64,000 nucleotides of DNA from Actinoplanes xinjiangensis. GTDB taxonomy: Bacteria; Actinomycetota; Actinomycetes; Mycobacteriales; Micromonosporaceae. Each line of letters opens with the position of its first letter. Position 1 is the first letter of the stretch. Location: positions 186,001 to 250,000 of the forward strand of contig NZ_QGGR01000001.1 of assembly GCF_003148685.1 (NCBI RefSeq). Direction: 5' to 3'. Under the pieces are notes generated by a model. It was not told the DNA's origin, ran no database searches, and worked only from the letters and a program-made list of their open reading frames with translations. Made by a program: the position numbers and the translations under genes. Shown here piece by piece: positions 24,381 to 32,784 of this stretch.

Positions 24381-24506
24381 ATGAAGATCAGGTCCCGGAT
24401 TCGTGCCGCGCACATTCTCGGCATCTTCCGCACAGGTTCTTCACAGGTCGAGGCCTACGGTCGGCTCCTTGAATCGTTGAGGAGGATCTTTCGATGTGTG
24501 GCCTGA
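24381..24506 (+). CDS. Possible 41-aa leader peptide overlapping asnB start
   Basis: ATG at 24381 follows GAGGAACCT (a weak ribosome-binding site) and opens 41 codons: MKIRSRIRAAHILGIFRTGS and then SQVEAYGRLLESLRRIFRCV. It ends at 24506, thirteen bases inside the asnB coding sequence. It is cationic and amphipathic. It could couple translation of asnB or be a chance ORF; the adjacent gene is a full amidotransferase, and I find no other RiPP gene. Confidence 0.3.
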   Translation: MKIRSRIRAAHILGIFRTGSSQVEAYGRLLESLRRIFRCVA

Positions 24507-26431
24507 GCGCTTTTGTCAGCAGCCGCCCCGACCCGGGGCCGCTGGACGCCACGTTCCGTGAGGCCTTCGCCGCCGCACTGGCGACCCTGCACCACCGTGG
24601 CCCGGACGACACCCAGATCGAATTCGGCGACGGGTTCGCGTTCGGTTTCAAGCGTCTCGCAATCATCGACCGGGAGCACTCGGTCCAGCCGCTGCACTAC
24701 GCCGACCGGTGGACGGTCGTCTTCAACGGTGAGATCTACAACTACCGGGAGCTGCGGGCCGAGCTGATCCGGGTGCACAACGCCGTCTTCGCGACCGAGG
24801 GCGACAGCGAGGTGCTGGCGGCGGCGTTCCACTACTGGGGCGAGGCGGCGCTGCCCCGGCTGCGCGGCATGTTCGCGTTCGTGGCCTACGACCACCGCAC
24901 CGGCACCCTGCACGCGGCCCGCGACGCCTTCGGGATCAAGCCGCTCTACATGCTGGAGACCGCTGACGGGCTGTTCCTGGGCAGCGAGCGCAAGGCCCTC
25001 GACCCGTTCGCGGCGCCGGCCGGCGCGGCCCTGGAGACCGAGGCGCTGGCGCACTACCTGACGTTCCAGTTCGTGCCCGACCCGATGAGCCTGCACCGGC
25101 ACATCCGCCGGCTGCCGCCGGGTCACCGGATCATCTGGACGCCGGGTGGCGGCGTGCGCATGCACCGCTGGTTCCGGCCGTCGCTGCGCCCGCTGCGGGT
25201 CGAGCCGGAGGACGCGTACCAGAGGATCCGCGAGGCGCTGACCGCCAGCGTCCACGCCCACATGCACGCCGAGGTGCCGGTCGGGACGTTCCTGTCCAGC
25301 GGCGTCGACTCGTCGGCGATCGCGGCGCTGGCCGTCCGGGAGAAGCCGGACCTGCACGCGTTCACCGCCGGGTTCGCCGCCCAGGGCTACTCGGAGATCG
25401 AGATCGCCCAGGACACCGCCAACCAGCTCGGGATCCGGCTCACCCCGACGGTCGTCAGCGACGAGGACGTGCTGACCCACCTGCCGCGGATCATCCAGCT
25501 GCTCGACGACCCGATCGCCGACCCCTCGCTGATCCCGCTGTTCTTCCTGGCCCAGACGGCGTCCCGGTTCGTGACCGTGGTCCTGTCCGGGGAGGGGTCG
25601 GACGAGCTGTTCGGCGGCTACACCATCTACCGCGAGCCGCTGTCGCTCGACCGCGTCGACCGGCTGCCGCCCGGCATGAAGCGGGGCCTGAAGCACCTGG
25701 CCGAGGTGCTGCCCGAGGGGGTGCGGGGCCGGTCGTTCCTGGAGCGCGGCACCACCCCGATCGAGCAGCGCTACTACGGCAACGCGCGGATCTTCGACCC
25801 GGAGGAGAAGGCCCGGGTGATGCGGTTCACGTCGCAGCCGCACACCGCGATCACCGCACATCTGTATGCGGAGACCGCCGACGTCGACCACGTCGCCTCC
25901 ATGCAGTATGTGGATCTGCACACCTGGCTGCCCGGCGACATCCTGGTCAAGGCCGACCGCATGTCGATGGCGCACAGCCTGGAACTGCGGGTGCCGTTCC
26001 TGGACCAGCAGGTGTATGCCGCGGCCGCCGGCCTGCCGACCGACCTGAAGCTGCCGCCCGGCGTCACCACCACCAAGCACGCGCTGCGTGAGGCGATGAA
26101 GGGCATCGTGCCCGAGTCGGTGCGCTCGGCCAAGAAGCTGGGCTTCCCGACGCCGACCCGGCTGTGGCTGCGCGGCCAGATCGGCGACTGGGTGGACCAC
26201 CTGCTCAGCACCTCCCAGGCCGGCGACCTGATCGACCTGGAGTATGTGCGGGGCCTGCTCGCCGAGCACCGGGCCGGAGGCGCCGACCGCTCCCGCAAGG
26301 TGTGGACCGTCGCGATGTTCTGCCTGTGGCACGCCATCGCCGTGGAACGCTCGATCATCGTGGACGACCCGCTGCCCACCCGGGTGCCGGTTCAGCGCCA
26401 GGAGCCGGGTCTGTCGCACGTTTTCGGCTGA
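24494..26431 (+). CDS. asnB: Asparagine synthetase (glutamine-hydrolysing)
   Basis: A 645-residue AsnB-type enzyme that converts aspartate, glutamine and ATP to asparagine. The N-terminal glutaminase domain has Cys2 exposed (MCGLSAF), plus HHRGPDD, and NGEIYNYRELR. The synthetase domain has the ATP pyrophosphatase loop (SSGVDSSA) and SGEGSDELFGGY. The C-terminal region has KADRMSMAHSLELRVPFLD. The gene is preceded by GAGGAGG 8 nt before the ATG. It is divergent from the response regulator. It may be a biosynthetic-type or housekeeping enzyme; no lasso-peptide partners (PqqD-like or transglutaminase) are adjacent. Confidence 0.92.
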   Translation: MCGLSAFVSSRPDPGPLDATFREAFAAALATLHHRGPDDTQIEFGDGFAFGFKRLAIIDREHSVQPLHYADRWTVVFNGEIYNYRELRAELIRVHNAVFATEGDSEVLAAAFHYWGEAALPRLRGMFAFVAYDHRTGTLHAARDAFGIKPLYMLETADGLFLGSERKALDPFAAPAGAALETEALAHYLTFQFVPDPMSLHRHIRRLPPGHRIIWTPGGGVRMHRWFRPSLRPLRVEPEDAYQRIREALTASVHAHMHAEVPVGTFLSSGVDSSAIAALAVREKPDLHAFTAGFAAQGYSEIEIAQDTANQLGIRLTPTVVSDEDVLTHLPRIIQLLDDPIADPSLIPLFFLAQTASRFVTVVLSGEGSDELFGGYTIYREPLSLDRVDRLPPGMKRGLKHLAEVLPEGVRGRSFLERGTTPIEQRYYGNARIFDPEEKARVMRFTSQPHTAITAHLYAETADVDHVASMQYVDLHTWLPGDILVKADRMSMAHSLELRVPFLDQQVYAAAAGLPTDLKLPPGVTTTKHALREAMKGIVPESVRSAKKLGFPTPTRLWLRGQIGDWVDHLLSTSQAGDLIDLEYVRGLLAEHRAGGADRSRKVWTVAMFCLWHAIAVERSIIVDDPLPTRVPVQRQEPGLSHVFG

Positions 26432-26437
26432 CCGCCG

Positions 26438-26536
26438 GGCCTGATCCACGCCGGGTCTCGCCCCGGTGCGGCGCCGAACGTCCGGGCCGCCACCCGGAGG
26501 CGCCGCACCGAGCCGTGGCCTGGCGCGGATCAGGCC
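26438..26536. terminator. Nested inverted repeats after asnB
   Basis: The outer arms GGCCTGATCCACGCC (26438-26452) and GGCGCGGATCAGGCC (26522-26536) differ by one base from perfect complementarity. The inner arms CGGTGCGGCGCC (26464-26475) and GGCGCCGCACCG (26499-26510) are perfectly complementary. Together they can form a long branched hairpin 7 bp after the asnB stop, probably a terminator. Confidence 0.65.
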
Positions 26537-26717
26537 ATCAGGGGTAAGCCGTTCCCGGCCCGGTCTTTCGTGGGGATCGGCCGTGCCGGAGCCGACCGGG
26601 GGGTCGGCCGGGGCCGGCCGGGTCCATGGAGGGCCGGGCGGGACGGGATCGGCCCTTCGGGGGGATCGGCCGATCCACGGTGGCCCGGCAGTGGGGAACT
26701 TTAGGCCGCGCAGCCTC

Positions 26718-26833
26718 CCCGCTGCCGGGCTGCCGCACCGCCGGGCTGCCGCACCGCCGCACTGCCGGGCCGCCGCACCGCCGCACTGTCGGGGCGCCGC
26801 ACCGCCGCACTGTCGGGCCGCCGAGCCGCCGCC
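26718..26833. repeat. 24-bp tandem repeats in the asnB-downstream gap
   Basis: About four degenerate units of CGCCGCACCGCCGCACTGTC plus GGGC, period 24 bp, within the gene-free stretch 26432-26974. The remainder of that stretch, including about 26540-26700, is G/C-rich with short GGATCGGCC-type repeats and no plausible gene. Confidence 0.7.
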
Positions 26834-26974
26834 GGTACCGCGCCCGCGGTCGCCGATACCGGGCCGTCGCCCACCTCTGTTACCGCCGCTCCAGGGCGCT
26901 CGCCGCCGTTCCTTACCTTCGCTGTCCTGGCAGTCGCCCGCATGGGGTGGTGGGGAATCCGGCAGGATGGCGGT

Positions 26975-27592
26975 GTGACCGTTCTGGAACAGGCCATGAT
27001 CGACGCGGCCGCTGATCCGCGGTCGGCAGCATGGGACGTCGTCTGGCACGAGTCGATCAACCAGGGCGACGCGGTCCTGGGCAGCGAGAGACTGTTGCCG
27101 TGGCTGGCGGATGCCTGTGCCGGATTCACGGTCGGTGAGCGGGAGAAGGCCCTCGTACTGGGCGGGCTGATCGCCGTCGACATCGTCGGCCGTGACCGGG
27201 AACAATATGCGCCGGAGATTGCGGCGTTGCGGGCGCTGACGATCGAGAACCTCGCGGCCGGTGCCTCCGACGAACGGATGTTCGTATACATGCAGCAGGC
27301 CGTCCTCGGGTTCGACGGGGACGACACGTGGGGCCGGCAGCTCGACCTGATCAACGACGGTGAAGTGGGCGTCGAATGCCCCTCGTGCGAGGCGGAGCAG
27401 CTGCTGTCGCTGGACCCCACCGACTCGCGGATCGAGCCGGACCTGTCGGTTTCACTTGCGGCCCGCCTGCACGCTGAGGCGCTGACCAGCGGGTTTCCGG
27501 AGGTGGCGGCCACGGTCGGCCTGCTGTTCGGTCGATGTTCCTGCCCCGAGTGCGGTGCCGAGTTCCGGGTCGCCGAGCGGGTGGCCGCCTGA
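26975..27592 (+). CDS. Conserved hypothetical protein with two CxxC pairs
   Basis: 205 residues from GTG 26975 (VTVLEQAMIDAA). The first 120 residues are helical and acidic. The C-terminus has VECPSCEAEQ and CSCPECGAEF: two CxxC pairs about 60 residues apart that could bind a zinc ion as a split zinc ribbon. No catalytic motif or membrane helix is present. No Shine-Dalgarno; CAGGAT lies 6 nt before the GTG. I do not recognise the family. It lies between two repeat-rich gaps. Confidence 0.55.
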   Translation: MTVLEQAMIDAAADPRSAAWDVVWHESINQGDAVLGSERLLPWLADACAGFTVGEREKALVLGGLIAVDIVGRDREQYAPEIAALRALTIENLAAGASDERMFVYMQQAVLGFDGDDTWGRQLDLINDGEVGVECPSCEAEQLLSLDPTDSRIEPDLSVSLAARLHAEALTSGFPEVAATVGLLFGRCSCPECGAEFRVAERVAA

Positions 27593-27705
27593 CCGCCGCC
27601 AGCGGGACAGCAAGACAAAGACGCGACAGCGGATTCGCGGGACGGCGGCAGGCGGACGAGACAGCGGGGTCGCGGGACAGCAGCAGGCAGGCGACAGCGA
27701 CGGGC

Positions 27706-27782
27706 GAGCGACGAGCGACGAGCGACGAGCAACGGCGGGCGGCGGGCGGCGGGCGGCGGGCGGCGGGCGGCGGGCGGCGGGC
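27706..27782. repeat. Eleven-unit heptanucleotide array
   Basis: Three GAGCGAC units and one GAGCAAC (27706-27733) run directly and in phase into seven perfect GGCGGGC units (27734-27782). The array has a strict 7-bp period throughout. It lies in the gene-free stretch 27593-27972, which otherwise contains GCGGGACAGC-like repeats (27600-27700) and no recognisable gene. Confidence 0.95.
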
Positions 27783-27972
27783 GTGATAGAACGGGAGCGG
27801 CCGACCGGGCAAGGTCCGTGCCGAGCCCCGTGGTCCGCCGCCGTGTGGACGGTCGTGGTCTCCGCCCCGGCGTAACACCGACGTAGTGATGGGTGACATC
27901 CCGCCGGCACCTGCGGAATCCTGCCCGGTCGGCCAGCGATGAGTTCCGGGGCCGGCGGCGGTCACCTACAGC

Positions 27973-28311
27973 ATGGGGGACTCTGCGGTTCGGTTCGCGG
28001 TCGGTGTGGTGGTCACGCGCGCCGACATTCCGGTGCTGTGTGCCCGTCTGGCCGATCTGTTGCGCGGACGGGCCGGCGAACTGGTGGAATTCGACGTCGG
28101 CGGGATCCGCGAACCGGATGTGGTGGTGGTCGAGGCGGTGGCCCGGTTGCGGCTGACCGCCCGCCGCCACGGACGGCGTCTGGTGGTCGTCGGCGCCGGG
28201 CCGGATCTGCTGCTGCTGTTCGCTCTGCTCGGTCTCACCGACCTGGTGGCCCCGGGCACGGCCGTCCCGCGCCCTACCAGCGCCGGCAACGGGACGCCGC
28301 TGACGGAGTGA
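27973..28311 (+). CDS. STAS-domain protein (anti-anti-sigma/MlaB-like)
   Basis: A 112-residue single STAS domain. It follows the pattern of actinobacterial STAS proteins: strand VEFDVGGI, then REPDVVVVEAVARLRLTARR, and LLLLFALLGLTDLV. The phosphorylatable Ser/Thr of anti-anti-sigma factors is not evident in the loop after FDVGGIREPD, so classical SpoIIAA-type partner switching is not supported. It could be a lipid-transport MlaB-like domain. A repeat-rich gap follows, then the convergent ECF sigma gene. Confidence 0.65.
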   Translation: MGDSAVRFAVGVVVTRADIPVLCARLADLLRGRAGELVEFDVGGIREPDVVVVEAVARLRLTARRHGRRLVVVGAGPDLLLLFALLGLTDLVAPGTAVPRPTSAGNGTPLTE

Positions 28312-28560
28312 AGCCGAACAGGACCGGCCTACGGCGCACCGACACTGCGGCACCGAAATAGAGCCCGACATGACCGGCCCACGGCACAGCGACACGGGTG
28401 ACGGCGGAATGGAGCCGAACACGACCGGCCCACGACCCGCCGACACCCGGCACAACGACACCGGTGACAGCGCAGTGGAGCCGGACACGACCGGGCCCAC
28501 GGCCCACCGGGACCCGGCACGGTGACGGCGGCGGAGGGCCGCCGGACACGAGCGGCCCCG
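28311..28560 (+). repeat. Degenerate about 51-bp repeats between STAS and sigma genes
   Basis: Four divergent units begin at about 28311, 28361, 28412 and 28478, each with GAGCCGAACACGACCGGCCC or a variant followed by ACGGC and GACAC. The third unit carries an insertion of about 15 bp. A 50-codon ORF can be read through them, but its repetitive Pro/Thr/Asp composition suggests chance. Confidence 0.65.
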
Positions 28561-28610
28561 GGCGGGTCCGTCCCCACGACGGACCCGGCGGGGCCGGGCA
28601 ATCGTGACCG

Positions 28611-29606
28611 TCAGGGCAGGTCGGTCGGCGGGAGGTGCGATGGGAGACCGAACAGGGGGAACAGCCGGGCGGTGTCGAGGAAGTTGTTGACGGCGGCGAT
28701 GCGGCCGTCGGCGATCTCCAGGACGATCAGGGCCCACGGGTCGTGGCCGTCGCCGGTGGGGCTGGCACGGTACTGGCCGAAGGCGGGCAGGCCGTTGGCG
28801 ATCACCGGGATCAGGCGGGAGCCCTCGCAGCCGCTGCCGGTACCGGACATCCACGCGCTGATGTCGTCGTGACCGCGGAGCCACAGGGCCAGCGGCGGCA
28901 TCGACAGGGTGGCGTCCTCGTGCAGGAGTGTGGTGAGGGCGCGCAGATCGTACGCCTCGAAGGCTTTGACATAGCGGGCGAGAAGCTCGCGCTGCTCGGC
29001 GTCGAGGGGCCGGTAGGTGTCGCCCGCCGACGGCGTGGCGGCCGCGAGTGTGGCGCGTGCCCGTTGCAGGGCGCTGTTGACGCTGGCCACCGAGGTGTCG
29101 AGCAGGTCGGCGACCTCCTGCGCCGACCAGGCCAGCACCTCGCGCAGGATCAGCACGGCCCGCTGCCGGGACGGCAGGTGCTGGAGTGCGGCGACGAACG
29201 CCAGGCGGATGGATTCGCGTTCGGCGATCAGGTTCGCCGGGTCGGAGCCTTCGGGCAGGATGCGCTCGTCGGGGACCGGGCCGACCCAGATCTTCTCGGG
29301 GTGGATCGCGCCGGGGTCGGTGGCGTGGCCGGAGCCGGCGGGGCCGAGGTCCATCGGCCGGATCCGCCGCTGGGCGCTGTCGACCATGTTGAGGCACACG
29401 TTCGTGGCGATCCGGTAGATCCAGGAGCGCAGCGACGAGCGGCCCTCGAAACTGTCGTGGCCGCGCCATGCGCGGATCATGGTCTCCTGCACGGCGTCCT
29501 CGGCTTCGAAGGCCGAGCCGAGCATCCGGTAGCAGTAGCCGGTCAGCTCCGGCCGGAAGCGTTCCAGCTGGGCTTCGATGGGTGGGTCTGTCACCGCGTC
29601 ACTCAC
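28611..29606 (-). CDS. ECF RNA polymerase sigma factor with SnoaL-like C-terminus
   Basis: 331 residues from GTG 29606. Sigma-70 region 2 is seen in [20 protein letters not shown] and in [20 protein letters not shown]. Region 4 is [20 protein letters not shown], then [20 protein letters not shown]. The C-terminal 120 residues form a SnoaL/NTF2-like domain ([20 protein letters not shown]), typical of the sigma-70 TIGR02960/ECF56-like group, in which this domain controls activity without a separate anti-sigma factor. A TAGGTT -10 box (29619-29614, minus strand) lies 7 nt before the GTG, so the message appears leaderless and the start well placed; a GTG at 29594 is possible. Confidence 0.9.
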   Translation of the reverse strand: MSDAVTDPPIEAQLERFRPELTGYCYRMLGSAFEAEDAVQETMIRAWRGHDSFEGRSSLRSWIYRIATNVCLNMVDSAQRRIRPMDLGPAGSGHATDPGAIHPEKIWVGPVPDERILPEGSDPANLIAERESIRLAFVAALQHLPSRQRAVLILREVLAWSAQEVADLLDTSVASVNSALQRARATLAAATPSAGDTYRPLDAEQRELLARYVKAFEAYDLRALTTLLHEDATLSMPPLALWLRGHDDISAWMSGTGSGCEGSRLIPVIANGLPAFGQYRASPTGDGHDPWALIVLEIADGRIAAVNNFLDTARLFPLFGLPSHLPPTDLP

Positions 29607-29710
29607 GCGCCCGAACCTATCGCGGATTCTTTTCCACGGCAGCGATGAGTTTCCGGTACGGGCCCGGTCCACCCGATGTAGGCATTGCTGAACAGTATGA
29701 GGGAGTCGTC

Positions 29711-30502
29711 ATGAGCTACGCCGAGGTCAACGGGATCAACCTGTACTTCGAGACGCACGGGGCCGGCCGGCCGCTGATCCTGCTGCACGGCGGGCTCGGC
29801 TCGGGTGAGATGTTCGGGGCGTCGCTGCCGGCGTTCGCCGAGAATCACCAGGTGATCCTGGTCGACCTTCAGGGGCACGGGCGGACCGCGGATGTGGACC
29901 GGCCGTTGGATTACACCCTGATGGCCGACGATGTCGCGGCGCTGATCGACCACCTGGGCCTGGACCGCCCGGACGTGGTCGGATTCTCCCTCGGCGGCGG
30001 AGTCGGTCTCCATCTGGCGAGCCGCCACCCGGGGAAGGTCGGCAGGTTGGTGGCGACGTCGGCGGGGATCCGGCGCACCGCCTTCTACCCGGACCTGCTG
30101 GAGCAGCAGGCCCAGGTGAACGCGGCAGCCGTCGAGTTCATGAAGGAGACCCCGATGTACGAGCTGTACCAGCGGGTGGCGCCGCGCCCGGAGGACTTCC
30201 CGCGGCTGCTCGACAAGATCGGCGAGGCGATGCAGCGGGATTTCGACTTCACCGAGGAGGTCCGGGGGCTCCAGGTGCCCACCCTGATCATGGGCGCCGA
30301 CGCCGACATGGTCCCGCCGAGCCACTTCGCGGAGATCTTCGCCCTGCTCGACGGTGGTCAGCGCGACGGCGGCTGGATGCGCGACGGCCGGCCCAAGGGT
30401 GGGCATGCGCTGGCGATCCTGCCGGGCACCACCCACTACGACATCATCGACTCCCCGCTGTTCGCCACGACCGCGCTGGCGTTCCTCTCCCAGGAGATGT
30501 AG
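29711..30502 (+). CDS. Alpha/beta hydrolase
   Basis: A 263-residue soluble hydrolase. The nucleophile elbow is GFSLGGGVGL (Ser near 97), the oxyanion-side motif is LLHGGLGSGEMF, the acid is probably in MGADADMVP, and His is in LPGTTHYDI. It is the same size as actinobacterial haloperoxidase-like or esterase-type hydrolases. It starts at ATG 29711 behind GAGGGAG. Its substrate is unknown. It is divergent from the sigma factor, and its 3' end overlaps the convergent UvrA-like gene by 67 bp. Confidence 0.85.
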   Translation: MSYAEVNGINLYFETHGAGRPLILLHGGLGSGEMFGASLPAFAENHQVILVDLQGHGRTADVDRPLDYTLMADDVAALIDHLGLDRPDVVGFSLGGGVGLHLASRHPGKVGRLVATSAGIRRTAFYPDLLEQQAQVNAAAVEFMKETPMYELYQRVAPRPEDFPRLLDKIGEAMQRDFDFTEEVRGLQVPTLIMGADADMVPPSHFAEIFALLDGGQRDGGWMRDGRPKGGHALAILPGTTHYDIIDSPLFATTALAFLSQEM

Positions 30503-32745
30503 TCGCGCAGGTGCCGGGCGGTCAGGGTGTCGGACTTGGCGACGAGTTCGGCGGGGGTGCCGGTGAAGACGACGGTGCCGCCGTCGTGGCCGGCGCCCGG
30601 CCCCAGGTCGATGATCCAGTCGGCGTGGGCCATGACGGCCAGGTGGTGTTCGATGACGATGACCGTGTTGCCGCTGTCGACGAGGCGGTCGAGGAGGGCG
30701 AGCAGTTGGTCGACGTCGGCCAGGTGCAGGCCGCTGGTCGGCTCGTCGAGCAGGTAGGTGGCGACGCCGCTGCCCATGTGGACGGCGAGTTTGAGTCGCT
30801 GCCGTTCGCCGCCGGACAGGGTGTTGAGCGGCTGGCCGAGGGTGATGTAGCCGAGCCCGACGGCGTTGAGGCGTTCCAGGATCGCGCGGGCCGGCTTCTC
30901 GGTGAAGAAGTCGAGGGCCTCGCTGACCGGCATGGCCAGGACCTCGCTGATGTCGCGGCCGCGGAGTTTGTACTCCAGCACCCGGGCGATGAAGCGTTTG
31001 CCCTCGCACTCCTCGCAGACCCCGGCGACGCCGGCCATCATCGCCAGGTCGACGTAGACCAGGCCGATGCCTTTGCAGTTCGGGCAGGCGCCTTCGGAGT
31101 TGGCACTGAACAGGGCGGCCTTGACGCCGTTGGCCTTGGCGAAGGCGGTACGGACGGCGTCGAGCAGGCCGGTGTAGGTGGCCGGGTTGCTGCGCCGGGA
31201 GCCGCGGATGGCGGACTGGTCGACGACGATGACGCCGTCACGCTGCGGCAGTGATCCGTAGATCAGGGAGCTCTTGCCGGATCCCGCAACGCCGGTGACG
31301 ACGGTCAGCACACCGGTGGGGACGTCGACCGAGACGTTCTTGAGATTGTGGGTAGCCGCGTCTCGAATGGGTATTTGTCCGGTATGTGGCCTTGTCGAGG
31401 CTTTGAGTTCGACGCGATGCCCGAGGTAGCGCCCGGTCAGGGTGTCCGAGGCACGCAGGGCGGGCACGTCGCCCTCGAACTGGATGCGGCCGCCGGCCGG
31501 ACCGGCACCGGGGCCGATGTCGACCACGTGGTCGGCGATCGCGATCGTCTCCGGCTTGTGCTCGACCACCAGGACCGTGTTGCCCTTGTCCCGCAGGCGC
31601 AGCAGCAGCCCGTTCATCCGCTGGATGTCGTGCGGGTGCAGGCCCACCGTCGGCTCGTCGAACACATACGTGATGTCGGTCAGGCTCGAGCCGAGGTGCC
31701 GGACCATCTTGACCCGCTGCGCCTCCCCACCGGACAACGTGGCCGACTCCCGGTCCAGCGACAGATATCCCAGCCCGATCTCCACCAGCGAGTCCAGGGT
31801 CTGCCGCAGGTTCGCCACGACCGGGCCCACCGACGGCGCCGTGACCCCGGCCAGGAACTCCGCCAGGTCACTGACCTGCATGGCCGAGCACTCGGCGATG
31901 TTCCGGCCGTCGATGCGCGAGTCCAGGACCGACGGCTTCAACCGGCTGCCCCCGCAGTCCGGGCACGCCGCGAACGTGGCCGCCCGGTCGATGAACGCCC
32001 GGATGTGGGGCTGCACCGACTCCCGTTCCTTCGTCAGGTACATCCGCTGCACCTTGACCACGAGGCCCTCGTACGTCGTGTTGATGCCGTTGACCTTGAT
32101 CTTGATCGACGGTTTGTAGAGGAAGTCGTCGAGCTCGGCCGCGGTGAACTCACGCACCGGTTTGTCCGGGTCGAACAGCCCCGACTCGGCGAACCCGCGC
32201 ACATACCAGCCGTCGACACTGAAGTTCGGGACCGTGATCGCACCCTCGTTGATCGACTTCGACCGGTCGACGAGCTGGTCCAGGTCGAGGCTGGAGACCT
32301 TGCCCAGACCCTCGCAGCCCGGGCACATGCCCTCGGCGTTGAACGAGTAGGCGAGCGCACTGCCGGCGCTCGGCGACCCCAGCCGGCTGAAGACGATCCG
32401 GAGCATCGTGTACGCGTCGGTGGCCGTCCCCAGAGTGGAGCGGGCATTGGCACCCATCCGCTCCTGATCGACGACGATCGCCGCGCTCAGATTGTGCAGG
32501 GCGTCCACGTCGGGCCGGGCCGGACTGCCCATGAACGACTGCAGGAACGCCGAATACGTCTCGTTGATCATCCGCTGCGACTCGGCGGCGATGGTACCGA
32601 ACACCAGCGACGACTTGCCGGAACCGGAGACACCGGTGAAGACGGTCAGCCGCCGTTTCGGGATGTCCAGCGAGACGTCGCGAAGATTGTTCTCCCGGGC
32701 CCCGCGGACCTGGATGACACCGTGGCTGTCTGCGATGTGAGTCAC
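30436..32745 (-). CDS. Short UvrA paralogue (UvrA2 type)
   Basis: 769 residues, against about 950 for UvrA, a double ABC ATPase of the drug-associated UvrA2 type (DrrC-like). Walker A motifs: GVSGSGKSSLVFG (about residues 38-50) and GVAGSGKSSLIYG. Signatures: LSGGEAQRVKM and LSGGERQRLKL. Zinc-finger Cys clusters are CPGCEGLG, CPDCGGSRL, CPNCKGIG and CEECEGK. These proteins lack the UvrB-interacting insertion and are linked to resistance to DNA-intercalating or DNA-binding drugs in producers; that is inference here. GTG 32745 is preceded by TACTGT 6 nt upstream (leaderless). The C-terminal 20 residues lie inside the convergent hydrolase gene. Confidence 0.92.
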   Translation of the reverse strand: MTHIADSHGVIQVRGARENNLRDVSLDIPKRRLTVFTGVSGSGKSSLVFGTIAAESQRMINETYSAFLQSFMGSPARPDVDALHNLSAAIVVDQERMGANARSTLGTATDAYTMLRIVFSRLGSPSAGSALAYSFNAEGMCPGCEGLGKVSSLDLDQLVDRSKSINEGAITVPNFSVDGWYVRGFAESGLFDPDKPVREFTAAELDDFLYKPSIKIKVNGINTTYEGLVVKVQRMYLTKERESVQPHIRAFIDRAATFAACPDCGGSRLKPSVLDSRIDGRNIAECSAMQVSDLAEFLAGVTAPSVGPVVANLRQTLDSLVEIGLGYLSLDRESATLSGGEAQRVKMVRHLGSSLTDITYVFDEPTVGLHPHDIQRMNGLLLRLRDKGNTVLVVEHKPETIAIADHVVDIGPGAGPAGGRIQFEGDVPALRASDTLTGRYLGHRVELKASTRPHTGQIPIRDAATHNLKNVSVDVPTGVLTVVTGVAGSGKSSLIYGSLPQRDGVIVVDQSAIRGSRRSNPATYTGLLDAVRTAFAKANGVKAALFSANSEGACPNCKGIGLVYVDLAMMAGVAGVCEECEGKRFIARVLEYKLRGRDISEVLAMPVSEALDFFTEKPARAILERLNAVGLGYITLGQPLNTLSGGERQRLKLAVHMGSGVATYLLDEPTSGLHLADVDQLLALLDRLVDSGNTVIVIEHHLAVMAHADWIIDLGPGAGHDGGTVVFTGTPAELVAKSDTLTARHLRDYISWERNASAVVANSGESMMS

Positions 32746-32784
32746 GCAGCGACAGTAGCCAGCAATGCGGCCAGAAACCGTCCG

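Noticed and set aside
24381-24506. Lasso-peptide precursor next to an asparagine synthetase-like cyclase
   Set aside because: No PqqD-like or transglutaminase-like gene is adjacent, and the peptide lacks a Thr at -2 before a Gly/Ser with Asp/Glu at ring position 7-9. The enzyme is a full AsnB with Cys2 and a complete synthetase domain.
26538-26940. Low-complexity Arg/Pro/Gly-rich ORFs on both strands
   Set aside because: They are readings of 24-bp GC-rich repeats, have no conserved pattern or start signal and lie between two clear genes.
28371-28525. 50-codon ORF through the 51-bp repeats
   Set aside because: Its composition simply mirrors the repeat and it has no ribosome-binding site; better explained as repeat DNA.
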